A stretch of 50,757 nucleotides of DNA from Oscillospiraceae bacterium (GTDB taxonomy: Bacteria; Bacillota; Clostridia; Oscillospirales; Oscillospiraceae), in contig CADCHN010000024.1 in assembly GCA_902801295.1 (NCBI GenBank), positions 1 through 50,757 of the forward strand, in the 5' to 3' direction. Made by a program: the position numbers and the translations under genes. How positions within the stretch are numbered: position 1 is the first letter of the stretch; each line of letters begins with the position of its first letter. Below the pieces are notes generated by a model. The model saw only the letters and a program-made list of their open reading frames with translations. It made no database searches and was not told where the DNA came from. Positions 24,270 through 33,206 of the stretch are shown piece after piece.

Positions 24270-24956
24270 ATGGCAAGGATTCTCATCTGCGACGACGAAA
24301 AGGATATTGTCTCGGCGCTGACGATCTATCTGCAGGCCGAGGGCTACGGCACCGTGCCCGCCTATAACGGCCGGGAGGCGCTGCGGATCCTGCGCGAGCA
24401 GGAGGTGCAGCTGGTGCTGCTGGACGTGATGATGCCCGAGATGGACGGCATCTCGGCGCTCTCGAAGATCCGGCAGGAGAGCAACGTCCCGGTGATATTG
24501 CTGACGGCCAAAAGCGAGGACACCGACAAGGTGCTGGGGCTGAACGTCGGCGCGGACGACTACGTCACCAAGCCCTTCAACCCCGTGGAGCTGATCGCCC
24601 GTGTGCGCTCGCAGCTGCGGCGCTATCTGCAGCTCGGCGGCGGCGCGGCGCAGGGAGACACGATGAAGCTCGGCGGTATCGAGATTGACGACAAGAAAAA
24701 GACCGTCACGCGCGACGGCGAGCCCGTCAGTCTCACGCCCAGGGAGTACGACATCCTGAAATTTCTGATGCAGCACCCGGGCGAGGTCTTTTCTCCCAGT
24801 GAGCTCTACCGCCGCGTCTGGAACGAGGAGCCCTACGGCGCGGAGAGCACCGTGGCCGTGCATATCCGGCACCTGCGCGAAAAGCTCGAGATCACGCCAG
24901 CCCAGCCGCGCTATATCAAGGCCGTCTGGGGCCAGGGATATAAAATGGAGAATTAG
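24270..24956 (+). CDS. OmpR/PhoB-family response regulator
   Basis: The 228-residue protein has a receiver domain (1-120) with Asp8/Asp9, the phosphoacceptor Asp52, Thr79 and Lys101, and a C-terminal winged helix (about 135-228) with LTPREYDILKFLM and IRHLREKLE. The closest general type is VanR-like. It precedes its kinase by 29 nt and should be its partner. The signal and targets are unknown. Confidence 0.93.
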   Translation: MARILICDDEKDIVSALTIYLQAEGYGTVPAYNGREALRILREQEVQLVLLDVMMPEMDGISALSKIRQESNVPVILLTAKSEDTDKVLGLNVGADDYVTKPFNPVELIARVRSQLRRYLQLGGGAAQGDTMKLGGIEIDDKKKTVTRDGEPVSLTPREYDILKFLMQHPGEVFSPSELYRRVWNEEPYGAESTVAVHIRHLREKLEITPAQPRYIKAVWGQGYKMEN

Positions 24957-24985
24957 TTTTTTATTCCAAGAATCGAGGGATGAAC

Positions 24986-27007
24986 ATGAACAAACTGAAG
25001 GGAAGTCTCGCGGCGAAAATCATCGCGATCATCCTGCTGGCGGCGAGCTGCCTCGTCCTCTGCGGCGCGATCGTCGGCATCAGCTGGCTGGACGACATGG
25101 GCGCTTACCGCGGCAGCAAGGACGAGGTCCGCGAGACCCTGTTGGACAACAGCCTGGAAAACCGGCTGTATCCGCTGACGAACGATTTGCGGGCTTTGCC
25201 GGTCAACAGCGTTTACACACATTCAGACGTCCGTTTTGAACTGCTGGACGAGAAATGCCAGGTGCTGGCCAGCAATCTCGCGGAAGACGAAGAGATCCTG
25301 CGCGAGATGAGCTACCCGGTCAGCGGCTTTTACCGTGGGATGTATTTTCAGAGCGAGTACGAGCCGCTTGTGACCGTCGAATCCCTGAACCGGACGAACG
25401 AGGCGTTTTCCACAGATTCGGCGGTGGATGCGTTCGACGAAAGCGCGGAAGAGCCGAGCCCGCTGCCCACGCCGAAGCCGCAGACCAGTGGCGAGCGGAA
25501 GATTCCCGAGGGCACGCAGGTGTACTTCATCCGCCTGTGCTGGACGGATCGCTGCGAGCAGCGCGCCTGGGGCACGGAGCTGCATGCGCTGGAGCAGCTC
25601 TATCCCTGGCGCTATGAGCTGATCGGCGCGGCCGTCGGGGCCTTCCTGCTGGCGGTGCTGCTGTTCGTGTTCCTGATGGCGGCCGCCGGGCACCACGACG
25701 CAAGCGGCGAGGTCAAGGCGGGCTTCGTGGAGAAGATCCCGGCCGACCTGCTGTGGCTGATCGGCTTCGGCGGAGTCTGTTTGCTTGCCGTCGTGATCGG
25801 AAACTTTTTCGGCGGCAATTATCTGGTCTCGAGTCTCGTGATCATCGCCCTGTGCCTGCTCGGCGCGGGCCTGCTGGCGCTGCTGTGCCTGATGAGCACG
25901 GCCGTGCGCCTCAAGCTGGGCATCTTCCTCGACGGCTGCCTCGTCTGGCGCGTCCTGCGCTGGTGCTGGAAGTGGCTCAAGGCCGCCGTCCGCGCCGTTG
26001 GAAAGCTGCTGCGCGGACTGCCGCTGGTTTGGAAGTGGATCCCGGTCTTTCTGGTTCTGATGATCGTGGACTTCCTGCTGACATTTAATTACCGCAGGGA
26101 TGGAGATGTGCTGGCCTTCATCAAGCTGATGCAGTGGGCGCTGCTGGGTGCCGCGATCCTCTATCTGGCGCTTGCTTTCCAGCGTCTGCGCAAGGGCGCG
26201 AAGGCCATCGCGCAGGGTGAGGAGCAGGTCGTCGTCGACGAGAAATACCTGGTCGGCGACCTCAAGGATCATGCGGAGGACTTAAACCACATCCGCGACG
26301 GCCTCAGCCGCGCGGTGGACGAGCGCATGAAGTCCGAGCGTCTGCGCACCGAGCTCATTACGAACGTCTCCCACGATATCAAGACCCCGCTGACCTCCAT
26401 CATCAACTACGTCGATCTGCTCGCCCGCGAGGAGCCGGAGAACGAGAAAACAAAGGAGTACGTCGAGGTGCTGCAGCGCCAGTCGGCGCGGCTGAAAAAG
26501 CTGACGGACGATCTGGTGGAGGCCTCCAAGGCTTCGACCGGCAATCTTCCGGTGAATGCGGAAAAGCTGGAGCTCGGCGTGCTGCTGGATCAGACCGCCG
26601 GGGAATACGGCGAGCGCCTCACGTCGAAAAACCTCGATCTGCGCGTGGCGAAGCCGGAGGAGCCCGTCTATGTGCAGGCCGATCCGCGCCACCTCTGGCG
26701 CATCCTCGACAACCTGATGAGCAATATTCTCAAGTACGCCCAGCCGGGCACACGCGTCTATCTCAATCTCGAGCGGGAGGGGCGCAGGGCGGCGCTGAGC
26801 TTCCGCAACATCTCCGCCCAGCCGCTGAACGTCCGGCCGGAGGAGCTGACCGAGCGCTTCGTGCGCGGCGACAGCGCCCGCAGCACCGAGGGCAGCGGCC
26901 TCGGCCTTGCCATCGCGGCGAGCCTCGCCAAGCTTCAGGGCATCGACCTCGATCTCTCGGTGGACGGCGACCTGTTCAAGGTGATATTGCGCTTCGACGA
27001 AGTCTGA
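24986..27007 (+). CDS. Membrane sensor histidine kinase with six transmembrane segments
   Basis: The 673-residue protein has a first membrane segment (about 7-30), an external region (about 35-195) ending in a Ser/Pro/Thr-rich stretch (PSPLPTPKPQTSG), then five further hydrophobic segments to about 395, a HisKA domain with SHDIKTPL (His near residue 460), and a HATPase domain with an N box (DNLMSNILKYA) and GSGLGLAIA. The ATG at 24986 has GAGGG 6 nt upstream; an ATG 6 nt earlier abuts the RBS. It pairs with the preceding regulator. The extra membrane segments suggest a membrane-linked signal (inference). Confidence 0.9.
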   Translation: MNKLKGSLAAKIIAIILLAASCLVLCGAIVGISWLDDMGAYRGSKDEVRETLLDNSLENRLYPLTNDLRALPVNSVYTHSDVRFELLDEKCQVLASNLAEDEEILREMSYPVSGFYRGMYFQSEYEPLVTVESLNRTNEAFSTDSAVDAFDESAEEPSPLPTPKPQTSGERKIPEGTQVYFIRLCWTDRCEQRAWGTELHALEQLYPWRYELIGAAVGAFLLAVLLFVFLMAAAGHHDASGEVKAGFVEKIPADLLWLIGFGGVCLLAVVIGNFFGGNYLVSSLVIIALCLLGAGLLALLCLMSTAVRLKLGIFLDGCLVWRVLRWCWKWLKAAVRAVGKLLRGLPLVWKWIPVFLVLMIVDFLLTFNYRRDGDVLAFIKLMQWALLGAAILYLALAFQRLRKGAKAIAQGEEQVVVDEKYLVGDLKDHAEDLNHIRDGLSRAVDERMKSERLRTELITNVSHDIKTPLTSIINYVDLLAREEPENEKTKEYVEVLQRQSARLKKLTDDLVEASKASTGNLPVNAEKLELGVLLDQTAGEYGERLTSKNLDLRVAKPEEPVYVQADPRHLWRILDNLMSNILKYAQPGTRVYLNLEREGRRAALSFRNISAQPLNVRPEELTERFVRGDSARSTEGSGLGLAIAASLAKLQGIDLDLSVDGDLFKVILRFDEV

Positions 27008-27014
27008 CAGACGC

Positions 27015-27052
27015 AAAAATCCCTGCAAAACCGAAGTTTTGCAGGGATTTTT
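27015..27052. terminator. Bidirectional terminator
   Basis: AAAAATCCCTGCAAAAC / GTTTTGCAGGGATTTTT, 17 bp, CGAA loop, between the kinase and the convergent tadA. The right arm touches the tadA stop. Confidence 0.93.
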
Positions 27053-27498
27053 TAGCGTTTATCGCGGAAAAAGTCCTTCAGCAGCGCGGCGCAGTCCTCG
27101 CCGCAGAGCCCGGCCGAGACCGTCGGCTGGTGGCCGAAGCGCTCGAAAAAGAGGTCGATCACGCTGCCGCAGGCGCCGCTCTGCGCCTCGCGCGCGCCGT
27201 AGTAGATCGCGGGCACGCGGGCGTTGATGATCGCCCCGGCGCACATGGGGCAGGGCTCCAGCGTCACATAGAGGCGGCAGCCCTCGAGCCGCCAGTCGCC
27301 CAGGGCACGGCATGCCTCACGGATGGCCTCGATCTCGGCGTGGGCGGTGGCGTCACTCTCCTCTGCGCGCCGGTTGCGCCCGCGGCCAAGGACCGTTCCG
27401 TCCGGCCCGACGATCACGCAGCCCACCGGCACCTCGCCGACGGCCGCGGCCTCCCGGGCCAGCGCCAGGGCCTCGTTCATGTATTGTTCGTGTTCCAT
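27052..27498 (-). CDS. tadA: tRNA-specific adenosine deaminase TadA
   Basis: The 148-residue zinc deaminase converts A34 to inosine in tRNA-Arg. The zinc site is His53-Ala-Glu55 with Glu55 as the proton shuttle, and PCPMC at 82-86. The length and EVPVGCVIV segment are typical. It lies 11 nt downstream of the lipoprotein gene on the same strand. Confidence 0.95.
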   Translation of the reverse strand: MEHEQYMNEALALAREAAAVGEVPVGCVIVGPDGTVLGRGRNRRAEESDATAHAEIEAIREACRALGDWRLEGCRLYVTLEPCPMCAGAIINARVPAIYYGAREAQSGACGSVIDLFFERFGHQPTVSAGLCGEDCAALLKDFFRDKR

Positions 27499-27509
27499 GG
27501 GCTTTTTCC

Positions 27510-28550
27510 TCAGTCCAGAACCTTGCCGCCAAACCAGCGCGTTTCCCCGCCGTTTTTGTCGACCAGCACAAAGCAGCGCAGCCGCCCGTCGGGGTCATAG
27601 GCTGCGTCGACGCGGCGGCTTTCAGCGACAAAATCACAGAGACGGTAGCCGCTGTAGGCGCAGGCTTCGCCCTCTGTTTCACCCGGGCGCAGGAGCTGCT
27701 GTTTCCATCCGTCCGTATCGAGAAACACGCGCAGCAGCCATTCGTCCCCTGCCGAGATCAGCTCGGCGCTGCCGCGCAGATCCGCCGTTTCCCAGCGTGT
27801 GACGGTGCCGTCCGTGAGGTCGATGGAGCCAAGGACGCTGCCCTCGCTGTCCCGCTGGGAGTACCAGACGGTGTTGCCGATGCGCACCGGCGCGTAGGAG
27901 GCCGCGGCGGTCAGCCGCCGGTCGGCGCCGTCCCAGAGCCGCATGCGCAGGCAGGCGCCCTCACCCTCGCTCTGGTAGAGGACGCCCTCAGGCATCGCCC
28001 AGGCGTAGTCGCAGGGTCCCTCGATCAGCGTTTCTGCGCCCGTCCCGTCCAGCGCGGCGCGGCAATAGCGCCCCTCGCCGTCGGTGTAGTACAGCGCGCC
28101 GTCAAAGAGCTGCAGGCTCCGGATCGGCCCATCCAGCAGGGTTTCAGGCGCATGGCCTTTCAGCGCAAGGCGCTGCAGGGAGCCGCCGTTGAGAAAGTAC
28201 AGATAGCCGTCCGCCAGGGCGAGATACTCCGGTACGCAGTCGGCGCAGAGAATCTGAAAGGCCGTCGGCTTCCCGCCGCGCAGGCGGCAGGAGGTCAGTA
28301 CGGGACGCAGCGCCTCGTCATAGTCAAGGCCGTAGAGCCGGTCGCCGGCGATCAGCCAGCGGTTGGCACTCATAAACGAGCTCATGGCCGCCGTGTCGGC
28401 GTCGGAATAGCCCTGCGGCACCAGCACAGACACGGCTGCGGAGACTTCCGGCGCTGCCGCATCGGTCGTCGCGGGCGTTGCCTCCGGCACGTTGGCCGCG
28501 CAGCCGGTGAGCAGGAGGAGCAGCAGTATAATCAGAAATAATCGTCGCAT
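27510..28550 (-). CDS. Putative lipoprotein, DUF5050-like beta-propeller
   Basis: The 346-residue protein has a lipoprotein signal (LLLLLLTGCAA, lipid-modified Cys near 17) and then repeated short strands with aromatic residues (LYGLDYD, YLYFLNGG, ALYYTDGEGRY, VWYSQRDSEG) that resemble DUF5050 propeller-type repeats. It would be anchored on the outer face of the membrane. The function is unknown; binding or sensing is a guess. It is upstream of tadA and has no obvious promoter in the 55-nt gap to pta. Confidence 0.65.
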   Translation of the reverse strand: MRRLFLIILLLLLLTGCAANVPEATPATTDAAAPEVSAAVSVLVPQGYSDADTAAMSSFMSANRWLIAGDRLYGLDYDEALRPVLTSCRLRGGKPTAFQILCADCVPEYLALADGYLYFLNGGSLQRLALKGHAPETLLDGPIRSLQLFDGALYYTDGEGRYCRAALDGTGAETLIEGPCDYAWAMPEGVLYQSEGEGACLRMRLWDGADRRLTAAASYAPVRIGNTVWYSQRDSEGSVLGSIDLTDGTVTRWETADLRGSAELISAGDEWLLRVFLDTDGWKQQLLRPGETEGEACAYSGYRLCDFVAESRRVDAAYDPDGRLRCFVLVDKNGGETRWFGGKVLD

Positions 28551-28562
28551 AGTAATAAAACG

Positions 28563-28588
28563 GGGGCTGTAAAGAACTTTACAGCCCC
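28563..28588 (-). terminator. Terminator of pta
   Basis: GGGGCTGTAAAG / CTTTACAGCCCC, 12 bp with a 2-nt loop on paper (the inner pairs will open), followed on the minus strand by CGTTTTATT. It lies just downstream of the pta stop. Confidence 0.8.
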
Positions 28589-28605
28589 TGGTCGTTGTGC
28601 CGCGC

Positions 28606-29604
28606 TCAGGCGAGGGCGGCGGTGATGATGGACATCTGATAGACTTCCTCGGCGTCGCAGCCGCGGCTCAGATCGTTGATCGGGGCGTTCAGGCCCTGCA
28701 GAATGGGGCCGTAGGCCGCGAAGCCGCCCAGACGCTGGGCGATCTTATAGCCGATGTTGCCGGACTGGATCTCCGGGAAGATGAAGGTGTTGGCATAGCC
28801 GGCGACCGGACTGCCGGGGAACTTGAGCTGGCCGACGACGGGGGAGACGGCCGCATCAAACTGCATCTCACCGTCGATGGCGAGCTCGGGAGCCATCTCC
28901 TTGGCAATGGCGGTGGCGTTGCGGACGAGATCGACGTTGACGCCCTTGCCGCTGCCCTTGGTGGAGTAGCTCAGCATGGCGACTTTCGGATCCATGCCGA
29001 AGACCTTGGCGGTGCCGGCGGTGGCGACGGCGACCTCGGCCAGCTGCTGCGCGGCGGAGAGAACGACGTTGCCTTCCTTGTCCTTGCGGTCCTCATAGGC
29101 GATGTTGATGGCGCAGTCGCCCATGCAGATCATCTCGTCGCCGCGGACCAAAATGAAGCAGGAGGAGACAAGGTTGGCGCCCTTGCGGGTCTTCACCAGC
29201 TGCAGCGCGGGACGAACGGTGTCGGCGGTGGAGTAGGTCGCGCCGCCCAGCAGCGCATCGGCCACGCCCATCTTCACGAGCATCGTGCCGAAGTAGTTGC
29301 CCTTGGAAAGAGCAGCGCGGCATTCCTCGGCGGTCATCTTGCCCTTGCGCAGGGCGACCATGGTCTCGACCATCTCGTCCATCTTGTCGTAGGTCGCGGG
29401 ATCCAGGATCTCCAGACCCTCGATGTCGAAGCCGCCCTTGGCGGCAGCGGCCTTGACCTCATCGACGTTGCCGACGAGCACGGGCGTCAGGAAGCCGTCC
29501 TTTTTCAGACGGGCCGCGGACTCCAGAATACGGGCGTCATGGCCCTCGGTGTAGACGATCTTGCGGGGATTTGCCTTCAGAACCTCGATCAGGTTTTCAA
29601 ACAT
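28606..29604 (-). CDS. pta: Phosphate acetyltransferase
   Basis: The 332-residue single-domain enzyme interconverts acetyl-CoA and acetyl phosphate, with VYTEGHDARIL at the N-terminus and GPILQGLNAPINDLSRG at the C-terminus, as in short Pta enzymes. It supports acetate production in fermentation, with acetate kinase elsewhere. GGAGG precedes the ATG, and it has its own promoter and terminator. Confidence 0.95.
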   Translation of the reverse strand: MFENLIEVLKANPRKIVYTEGHDARILESAARLKKDGFLTPVLVGNVDEVKAAAAKGGFDIEGLEILDPATYDKMDEMVETMVALRKGKMTAEECRAALSKGNYFGTMLVKMGVADALLGGATYSTADTVRPALQLVKTRKGANLVSSCFILVRGDEMICMGDCAINIAYEDRKDKEGNVVLSAAQQLAEVAVATAGTAKVFGMDPKVAMLSYSTKGSGKGVNVDLVRNATAIAKEMAPELAIDGEMQFDAAVSPVVGQLKFPGSPVAGYANTFIFPEIQSGNIGYKIAQRLGGFAAYGPILQGLNAPINDLSRGCDAEEVYQMSIITAALA

Positions 29605-29660
29605 GTCTGTTTCCTCCTGTTTTTATCTTAGTGAATGCGTAAAGGGTTTCCAACAGTCTC

Positions 29661-29689
29661 ACTCTACCACGCAGCGCTGGATTTTTCAA
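29661..29689 (-). promoter_or_regulatory. Promoter of pta
   Basis: TTGAAA (29689-29684), 17-bp spacer, TAGAGT (29666-29661). Confidence 0.65.
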
Positions 29690-29750
29690 GATGAAAAGCC
29701 GCTGATAAAATGTTTTTGTTGTGACCGCTTGTATTTTCGCTTATTCCTGC

Positions 29751-29756
29751 TATAAT
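29751..29756 (+). promoter_or_regulatory. -10 box upstream of DUF1858
   Basis: A clear TATAAT lies 43 nt before the start; the -35 region (TTGTAT at 29729, 16-bp spacing) is weak. Confidence 0.5.
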
Positions 29757-29799
29757 ACTGGGGAATAGATAAGCTCCCGGAGAGCGGAAAGGAGAAACC

Positions 29800-30003
29800 A
29801 TGGAGATCACAAAGGAAACCCTGATCGGCGAAATGCTGCAGAGCGATATGGGCATCGCCTATGTGCTGATGCAGTGCGGCATGCACTGCGTGGGCTGCCC
29901 CTCCTCGATCGGCGAGTCTCTGGAGGAGGCCTGCGCCGTCCACGGCCTGGACGCCGACGCCGTCCTGGAGGCCATTCACGAGTATCAGGCGAGCGTACAG
30001 TAA
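29800..30003 (+). CDS. DUF1858 domain protein
   Basis: The 67-residue protein is almost only the DUF1858 domain: ITKETLIGEML followed by CGMHCVGCPSS (three cysteines), found as a separate protein or attached to ScdA-type iron-sulfur repair proteins. The cysteines could bind a metal or take part in redox chemistry; the function is unproven. AAAGGAG precedes the ATG. It is monocistronic. Confidence 0.85.
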   Translation: MEITKETLIGEMLQSDMGIAYVLMQCGMHCVGCPSSIGESLEEACAVHGLDADAVLEAIHEYQASVQ

Positions 30004-30023
30004 GATTATTTTTACGACAGATT

Positions 30024-30053
30024 TGAGCTCCCCGGCGGAAGCCGGGGAGCTCA
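30024..30053. terminator. Perfect hairpin between DUF1858 and the minus-strand genes
   Basis: TGAGCTCCCCGGC-ggaa-GCCGGGGAGCTCA, 13 bp. The T-tail is poor on both strands (TGTTATC on plus), so termination efficiency is uncertain. Confidence 0.6.
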
Positions 30054-30055
30054 TG

Positions 30056-30118
30056 TTATCTGCTGCTGGGGCCGGGGTCGGCGTCCCCGAAGATCAGATC
30101 ATCGACGTCTTTCTCCAT
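30056..30118 (-). CDS. Possible 20-residue small protein
   Basis: ATG at 30118 with GGAGGG 6 nt upstream encodes MEKDVDDLIFGDADPGPSSR, then TAA, then directly the hairpin at 30024-30053. It is acidic, with no signal or membrane segment. It lies 41 nt downstream of the metallophosphoesterase stop on the same strand and could be its last cistron. The support is RBS, compactness and position only. Confidence 0.3.
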   Translation of the reverse strand: MEKDVDDLIFGDADPGPSSR

Positions 30119-30159
30119 CTTTATCCCTCCATCAACACATATACTCATTCTATGCGCCG

Positions 30160-30993
30160 TCAAGTGCCGCTATGCAGCGTGATGACGACAATTTCCGGCC
30201 GATTGAACAGGCGCGGAATCGGGGAAGAGCTGCCGAGCCCGCGGGAGACGAGCATCGCATAGCGCTCGCCGCGGTAAACGCCGCTCTCGTAGTCTGCGCC
30301 GAGCCGATGCCCGGTGCCGATCAGACCGCCGATGAAGGGCAGCCGGATCACGCCGCCGTGGGCGTGACCGCAGAGGATCAGATCGACCGGCAGCGAGGGT
30401 TCCCGGAGCAGCCAGTCGTTGCGGTGCGCGAGCCACAGCACGAAATCGTCCGGGTACTCGGTCCGCAGCTTTTCCGCCAGCGCCGCGGGGCGGATCATGT
30501 CCGCCGGGCCGTTGGGATCCTCCACGCCGGCGAGAATCAGCCTTGCGCCGTTCCAGGGCAGAGGCAGATAGCGGTTTTCCATGCGCAGCACGCCGTACTG
30601 ATCCAGCAGCCGCCTCAGGGCGGGCAGCGCGCCGCCGGCCCAGTCGTGGTTGCCGCTGACCCAGGCGATGGGCGCCGAGCCCTGCAGCTGCCGCAATAAG
30701 GCGGCTGTCGCCGGCAGCTGCGTGTGATTGTCCGCGAAGTCCCCGGCCAGGGCGATCAGATCCGGCTGCTGCGCCAGCACAGCCCGGGAGAGACGCCGGT
30801 TGTCAGGGCCAAAGGACGCCCCGTGCAGATCGCTGAGCAGCACGATCCGGTAGCCGTCGAGCGCCGGAGGCAGAGAGGCAAAGCTCAGCTCGACCTCTGT
30901 CAGCTGCAGATGCCAGCGGCTGTCGGCGGTCAGCGCCGCGGCCGTCAGCATCAGCAGCAGAGCCCGCCGCAGGGCCCGTCCCGGCTTTTTCAT
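30160..30993 (-). CDS. Membrane-anchored metallophosphoesterase (YkuE/YaeI type)
   Basis: The 277-residue protein has an N-terminal hydrophobic segment (about 10-25) and the calcineurin-like metal motifs DLHG, GDFADN, GNHDW and GHAHGG in order. Related proteins include YkuE and YaeI; the substrate here is not known. I chose the ATG at 30993 because AAGGAGG lies 8 nt upstream; a longer reading to 31077 has no RBS and an atypical start. Confidence 0.88.
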   Translation of the reverse strand: MKKPGRALRRALLLMLTAAALTADSRWHLQLTEVELSFASLPPALDGYRIVLLSDLHGASFGPDNRRLSRAVLAQQPDLIALAGDFADNHTQLPATAALLRQLQGSAPIAWVSGNHDWAGGALPALRRLLDQYGVLRMENRYLPLPWNGARLILAGVEDPNGPADMIRPAALAEKLRTEYPDDFVLWLAHRNDWLLREPSLPVDLILCGHAHGGVIRLPFIGGLIGTGHRLGADYESGVYRGERYAMLVSRGLGSSSPIPRLFNRPEIVVITLHSGT

Positions 30994-31080
30994 GGCGCAT
31001 TCCTCCTTTTCTGCCTGCTGTGCCCCAGCATAGCACGGCCGCCGCGTCGAAAAAACGGGAATCTTTTGTGACGGCACATC

Positions 31081-31109
31081 TTGAATCGCCGCACCCTTTG
31101 CGCTATAAT
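31081..31109 (+). promoter_or_regulatory. Promoter of the parvulin-type isomerase
   Basis: TTGAAT (31081-31086), 17-bp spacer, TATAAT (31104-31109). Confidence 0.78.
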
Positions 31110-31174
31110 ATATCAGTCATTCTGTCGCCATGCGGCGGAAGGCACAGAGTACACAAGGAAAAAGGATGAAAGCA

Positions 31175-32812
31175 ATGAGCGCATCGACGAAGAGAAAAAA
31201 CCGCCAGGCCGAAATTGAGGCCGGCACTTACAAAAAGCAGGCCACCCAGAGGGAGCGGGACGAGAAAAAGGCCAAGGAGAAGCGCACCATCGCGATCTGC
31301 GTCACGTTTGTGGTCGTGATCGTTCTGGCCGCCATTCTGCTGAACCTGATCCCCGCGATCCGGAACAAGCAGGAGCTGCGCCGCTACACCGAAGGCACCG
31401 CCGTCACGGTCGGCGAGAGAAGCTACAGCCCCGCGGAGATCGGCTATCTCTACACCAATCAGTTCCAGAACTTTACCAGCAACTATTACGGGGCCATCTA
31501 CGGACTTGACGCCAGCCAGGGCGCCAAAGGCCTCGGCTCCGTCGCCTATACCGGCCCCGCGCTGGAGGGCAAGACCATCAACAGCTGGCGAGATTATTTC
31601 CTGAACGCCGTGTATAACCAGCTGAGCCAGATCCAGACCCTGCTGCGCTATGCCCGCGAGAACAACATCACCCTCTCGGACGAGGACAAGGCGCAGATCG
31701 AGCAGAACCTTGCCACCTACAAGACCTATGCGACCATGTACAATTACCCCAATGTCGACCAGTTCCTGTCGCTGAATATCGGCAAAGGCGTGACGCTGGA
31801 CATGATCCGCGGCCTGGAGGAGGAATCCGCGCTGGCCAGCAAGGCCTACACCGCCTATGAGGAGAGCCTGAGCTTCACCGACGAGCAGCTGGCTGAGGAG
31901 TACGCCTCCTTTAACGGCAGCTACGACACCTACAGCTATGCCTTCTATCGCGTAGCGGCCCAGGCGGCCGAGGGCGAGGAGCCCACCGATCTGGCGATTG
32001 CCGAAGCCGAGGCCGAGGCTGACGCCATCATCGCCTCCTATCAGGACGGCGACGATGTGGAGGACCTGTATGATCGCTTCAACGGCTATATTGAGTCCGA
32101 GCTCGGTGACAGCGCCACGCGCAACGATAACCTGACCGGCGCCTCCGTCAGCAGCGTGTACGGCGACTGGCTGAAGGACAGCGCCCGCCAGCCCGGCGAC
32201 ATCACCAAGGTCGCCGACGGCAACAACTTCTATGCGGTGCTCTTCCTGGGCCATGAGGACGCTTCTTATCCCACGGTCAACGTGCGCCACATTCTGATTC
32301 AGGCCAAGGCCGACGAGGACGGAACCTGGAGCGAGAAGGCGCTGGCCGATGCGAAGGCCGAGGCCGAACGGATCCTGGCCGAGTACGAGGCCGGAGACAA
32401 GACCGAGGAGAGCTTTGCCGCGCTGGCTGAGCAGTACTCTGAGGATCAGGGCTCCAAGGCAAACGGCGGCCTGTATGAAAACGTGGCCAAGGGCCAGATG
32501 GTCGCTGATTTCAACGACTTCTGCTTTGCCGAAGGCCGCAAGAGCGGCGACACCGCTATTGTTTACGGCACGAACGGCCAGTACGCCGGCTATCACGTGA
32601 TGTACTACGTGGGCGAGGGCGAGATCTACAGCAAGCTGCTCGCGGAAAACTCCCTGACCCAGAATGCCATCAACGATTGGCTGACCGGCTCTGACATCAC
32701 CGCGGTGCCCGGCGCCGAGGAAGTGCTGGTTGACCCCGTCACCGCGCCCATCCCCACCGCCGTCCCCGAGGCGGCCGAGACGACCGAAGAGCCCGCGAAG
32801 ACCGAAGGCTGA
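31175..32812 (+). CDS. Membrane-anchored peptidyl-prolyl isomerase (parvulin/SurA-like foldase)
   Basis: The 545-residue protein has a lysine-rich cytoplasmic N-terminus, one membrane segment (about 38-60), a SurA N-like helical chaperone region, and a rotamase segment with VNVRHILIQAKA, ALAEQYSEDQGSKANGGLYENVAKGQMV and an ending near 480, then a Pro/Thr/Glu-rich tail. It likely folds exported proteins, as PrsA does, but uses a membrane anchor rather than a lipobox. I chose the ATG at 31175 by RBS distance; an ATG at 31166 is possible. A terminator follows. Confidence 0.85.
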   Translation: MSASTKRKNRQAEIEAGTYKKQATQRERDEKKAKEKRTIAICVTFVVVIVLAAILLNLIPAIRNKQELRRYTEGTAVTVGERSYSPAEIGYLYTNQFQNFTSNYYGAIYGLDASQGAKGLGSVAYTGPALEGKTINSWRDYFLNAVYNQLSQIQTLLRYARENNITLSDEDKAQIEQNLATYKTYATMYNYPNVDQFLSLNIGKGVTLDMIRGLEEESALASKAYTAYEESLSFTDEQLAEEYASFNGSYDTYSYAFYRVAAQAAEGEEPTDLAIAEAEAEADAIIASYQDGDDVEDLYDRFNGYIESELGDSATRNDNLTGASVSSVYGDWLKDSARQPGDITKVADGNNFYAVLFLGHEDASYPTVNVRHILIQAKADEDGTWSEKALADAKAEAERILAEYEAGDKTEESFAALAEQYSEDQGSKANGGLYENVAKGQMVADFNDFCFAEGRKSGDTAIVYGTNGQYAGYHVMYYVGEGEIYSKLLAENSLTQNAINDWLTGSDITAVPGAEEVLVDPVTAPIPTAVPEAAETTEEPAKTEG

Positions 32813-32822
32813 TCCGAAAGCA

Positions 32823-32858
32823 TAAAACGACCTCCGCCTGCAGGCGGAGGCCGTTTTA
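32823..32858 (+). terminator. Terminator after the isomerase
   Basis: TAAAACG-A-CCTCCGCC / GGCGGAGG-C-CGTTTTA with TGCA loop. Confidence 0.85.
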
Positions 32859-32891
32859 CGGAAAAAAGGAGACACTTTTTCAAAAAAAGAC

Positions 32892-32920
32892 TTGCCAGAA
32901 CGCGCCTCCTGTGTTATGAT
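32892..32920 (+). promoter_or_regulatory. Promoter of rpmE
   Basis: TTGCCA (32892-32897), 17-bp spacer, TATGAT (32915-32920). Confidence 0.72.
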
Positions 32921-32929
32921 TCTCTCTGC

Positions 32930-32964
32930 GCCTTGTAACTATGCCCTCCGGGCACAATCAAGGC
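32930..32964 (+). promoter_or_regulatory. Structured rpmE leader (candidate L31 leader)
   Basis: GCCTTG (32930-32935) pairs with CAAGGC (32959-32964), enclosing a TGCCC-tcc-GGGCA stem (32942-32954). The predicted transcript start is near 32927, so the structure sits at the 5' end of the rpmE mRNA. L31-binding leaders have been described in Firmicutes; that this is one is inferred. Confidence 0.5.
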
Positions 32965-32989
32965 AGCCTTAGATGAGGAGTTTGTATCA

Positions 32990-33190
32990 ATGAAGGCAGG
33001 AATTCATCCCAACTACAAGCCGACCACCATCCGCTGCGCCTGCGGCGCCGTGATCGAGACCGGCTCCACCAAGCAGAACATCACCGTTGAAATCTGCTCC
33101 AAGTGCCACCCCTTCTACACCGGCAAGCAGAAGCTGGTCGACACCAGCGGCCGCGTGGACAAGTTCAACAAGAAGTACGGCATCAAGTAA
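32990..33190 (+). CDS. rpmE: 50S ribosomal protein L31, zinc-binding type
   Basis: The 66-residue protein begins [16 protein letters not shown] and holds CxC (CACG) and CSKC, the zinc-binding C+ form rather than the zinc-free YtiA-type paralog. It ends in [17 protein letters not shown], the family signature. GAGGAG precedes the ATG. Confidence 0.96.
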   Translation: MKAGIHPNYKPTTIRCACGAVIETGSTKQNITVEICSKCHPFYTGKQKLVDTSGRVDKFNKKYGIK

Positions 33191-33206
33191 TAGATAGACG
33201 GAACGT

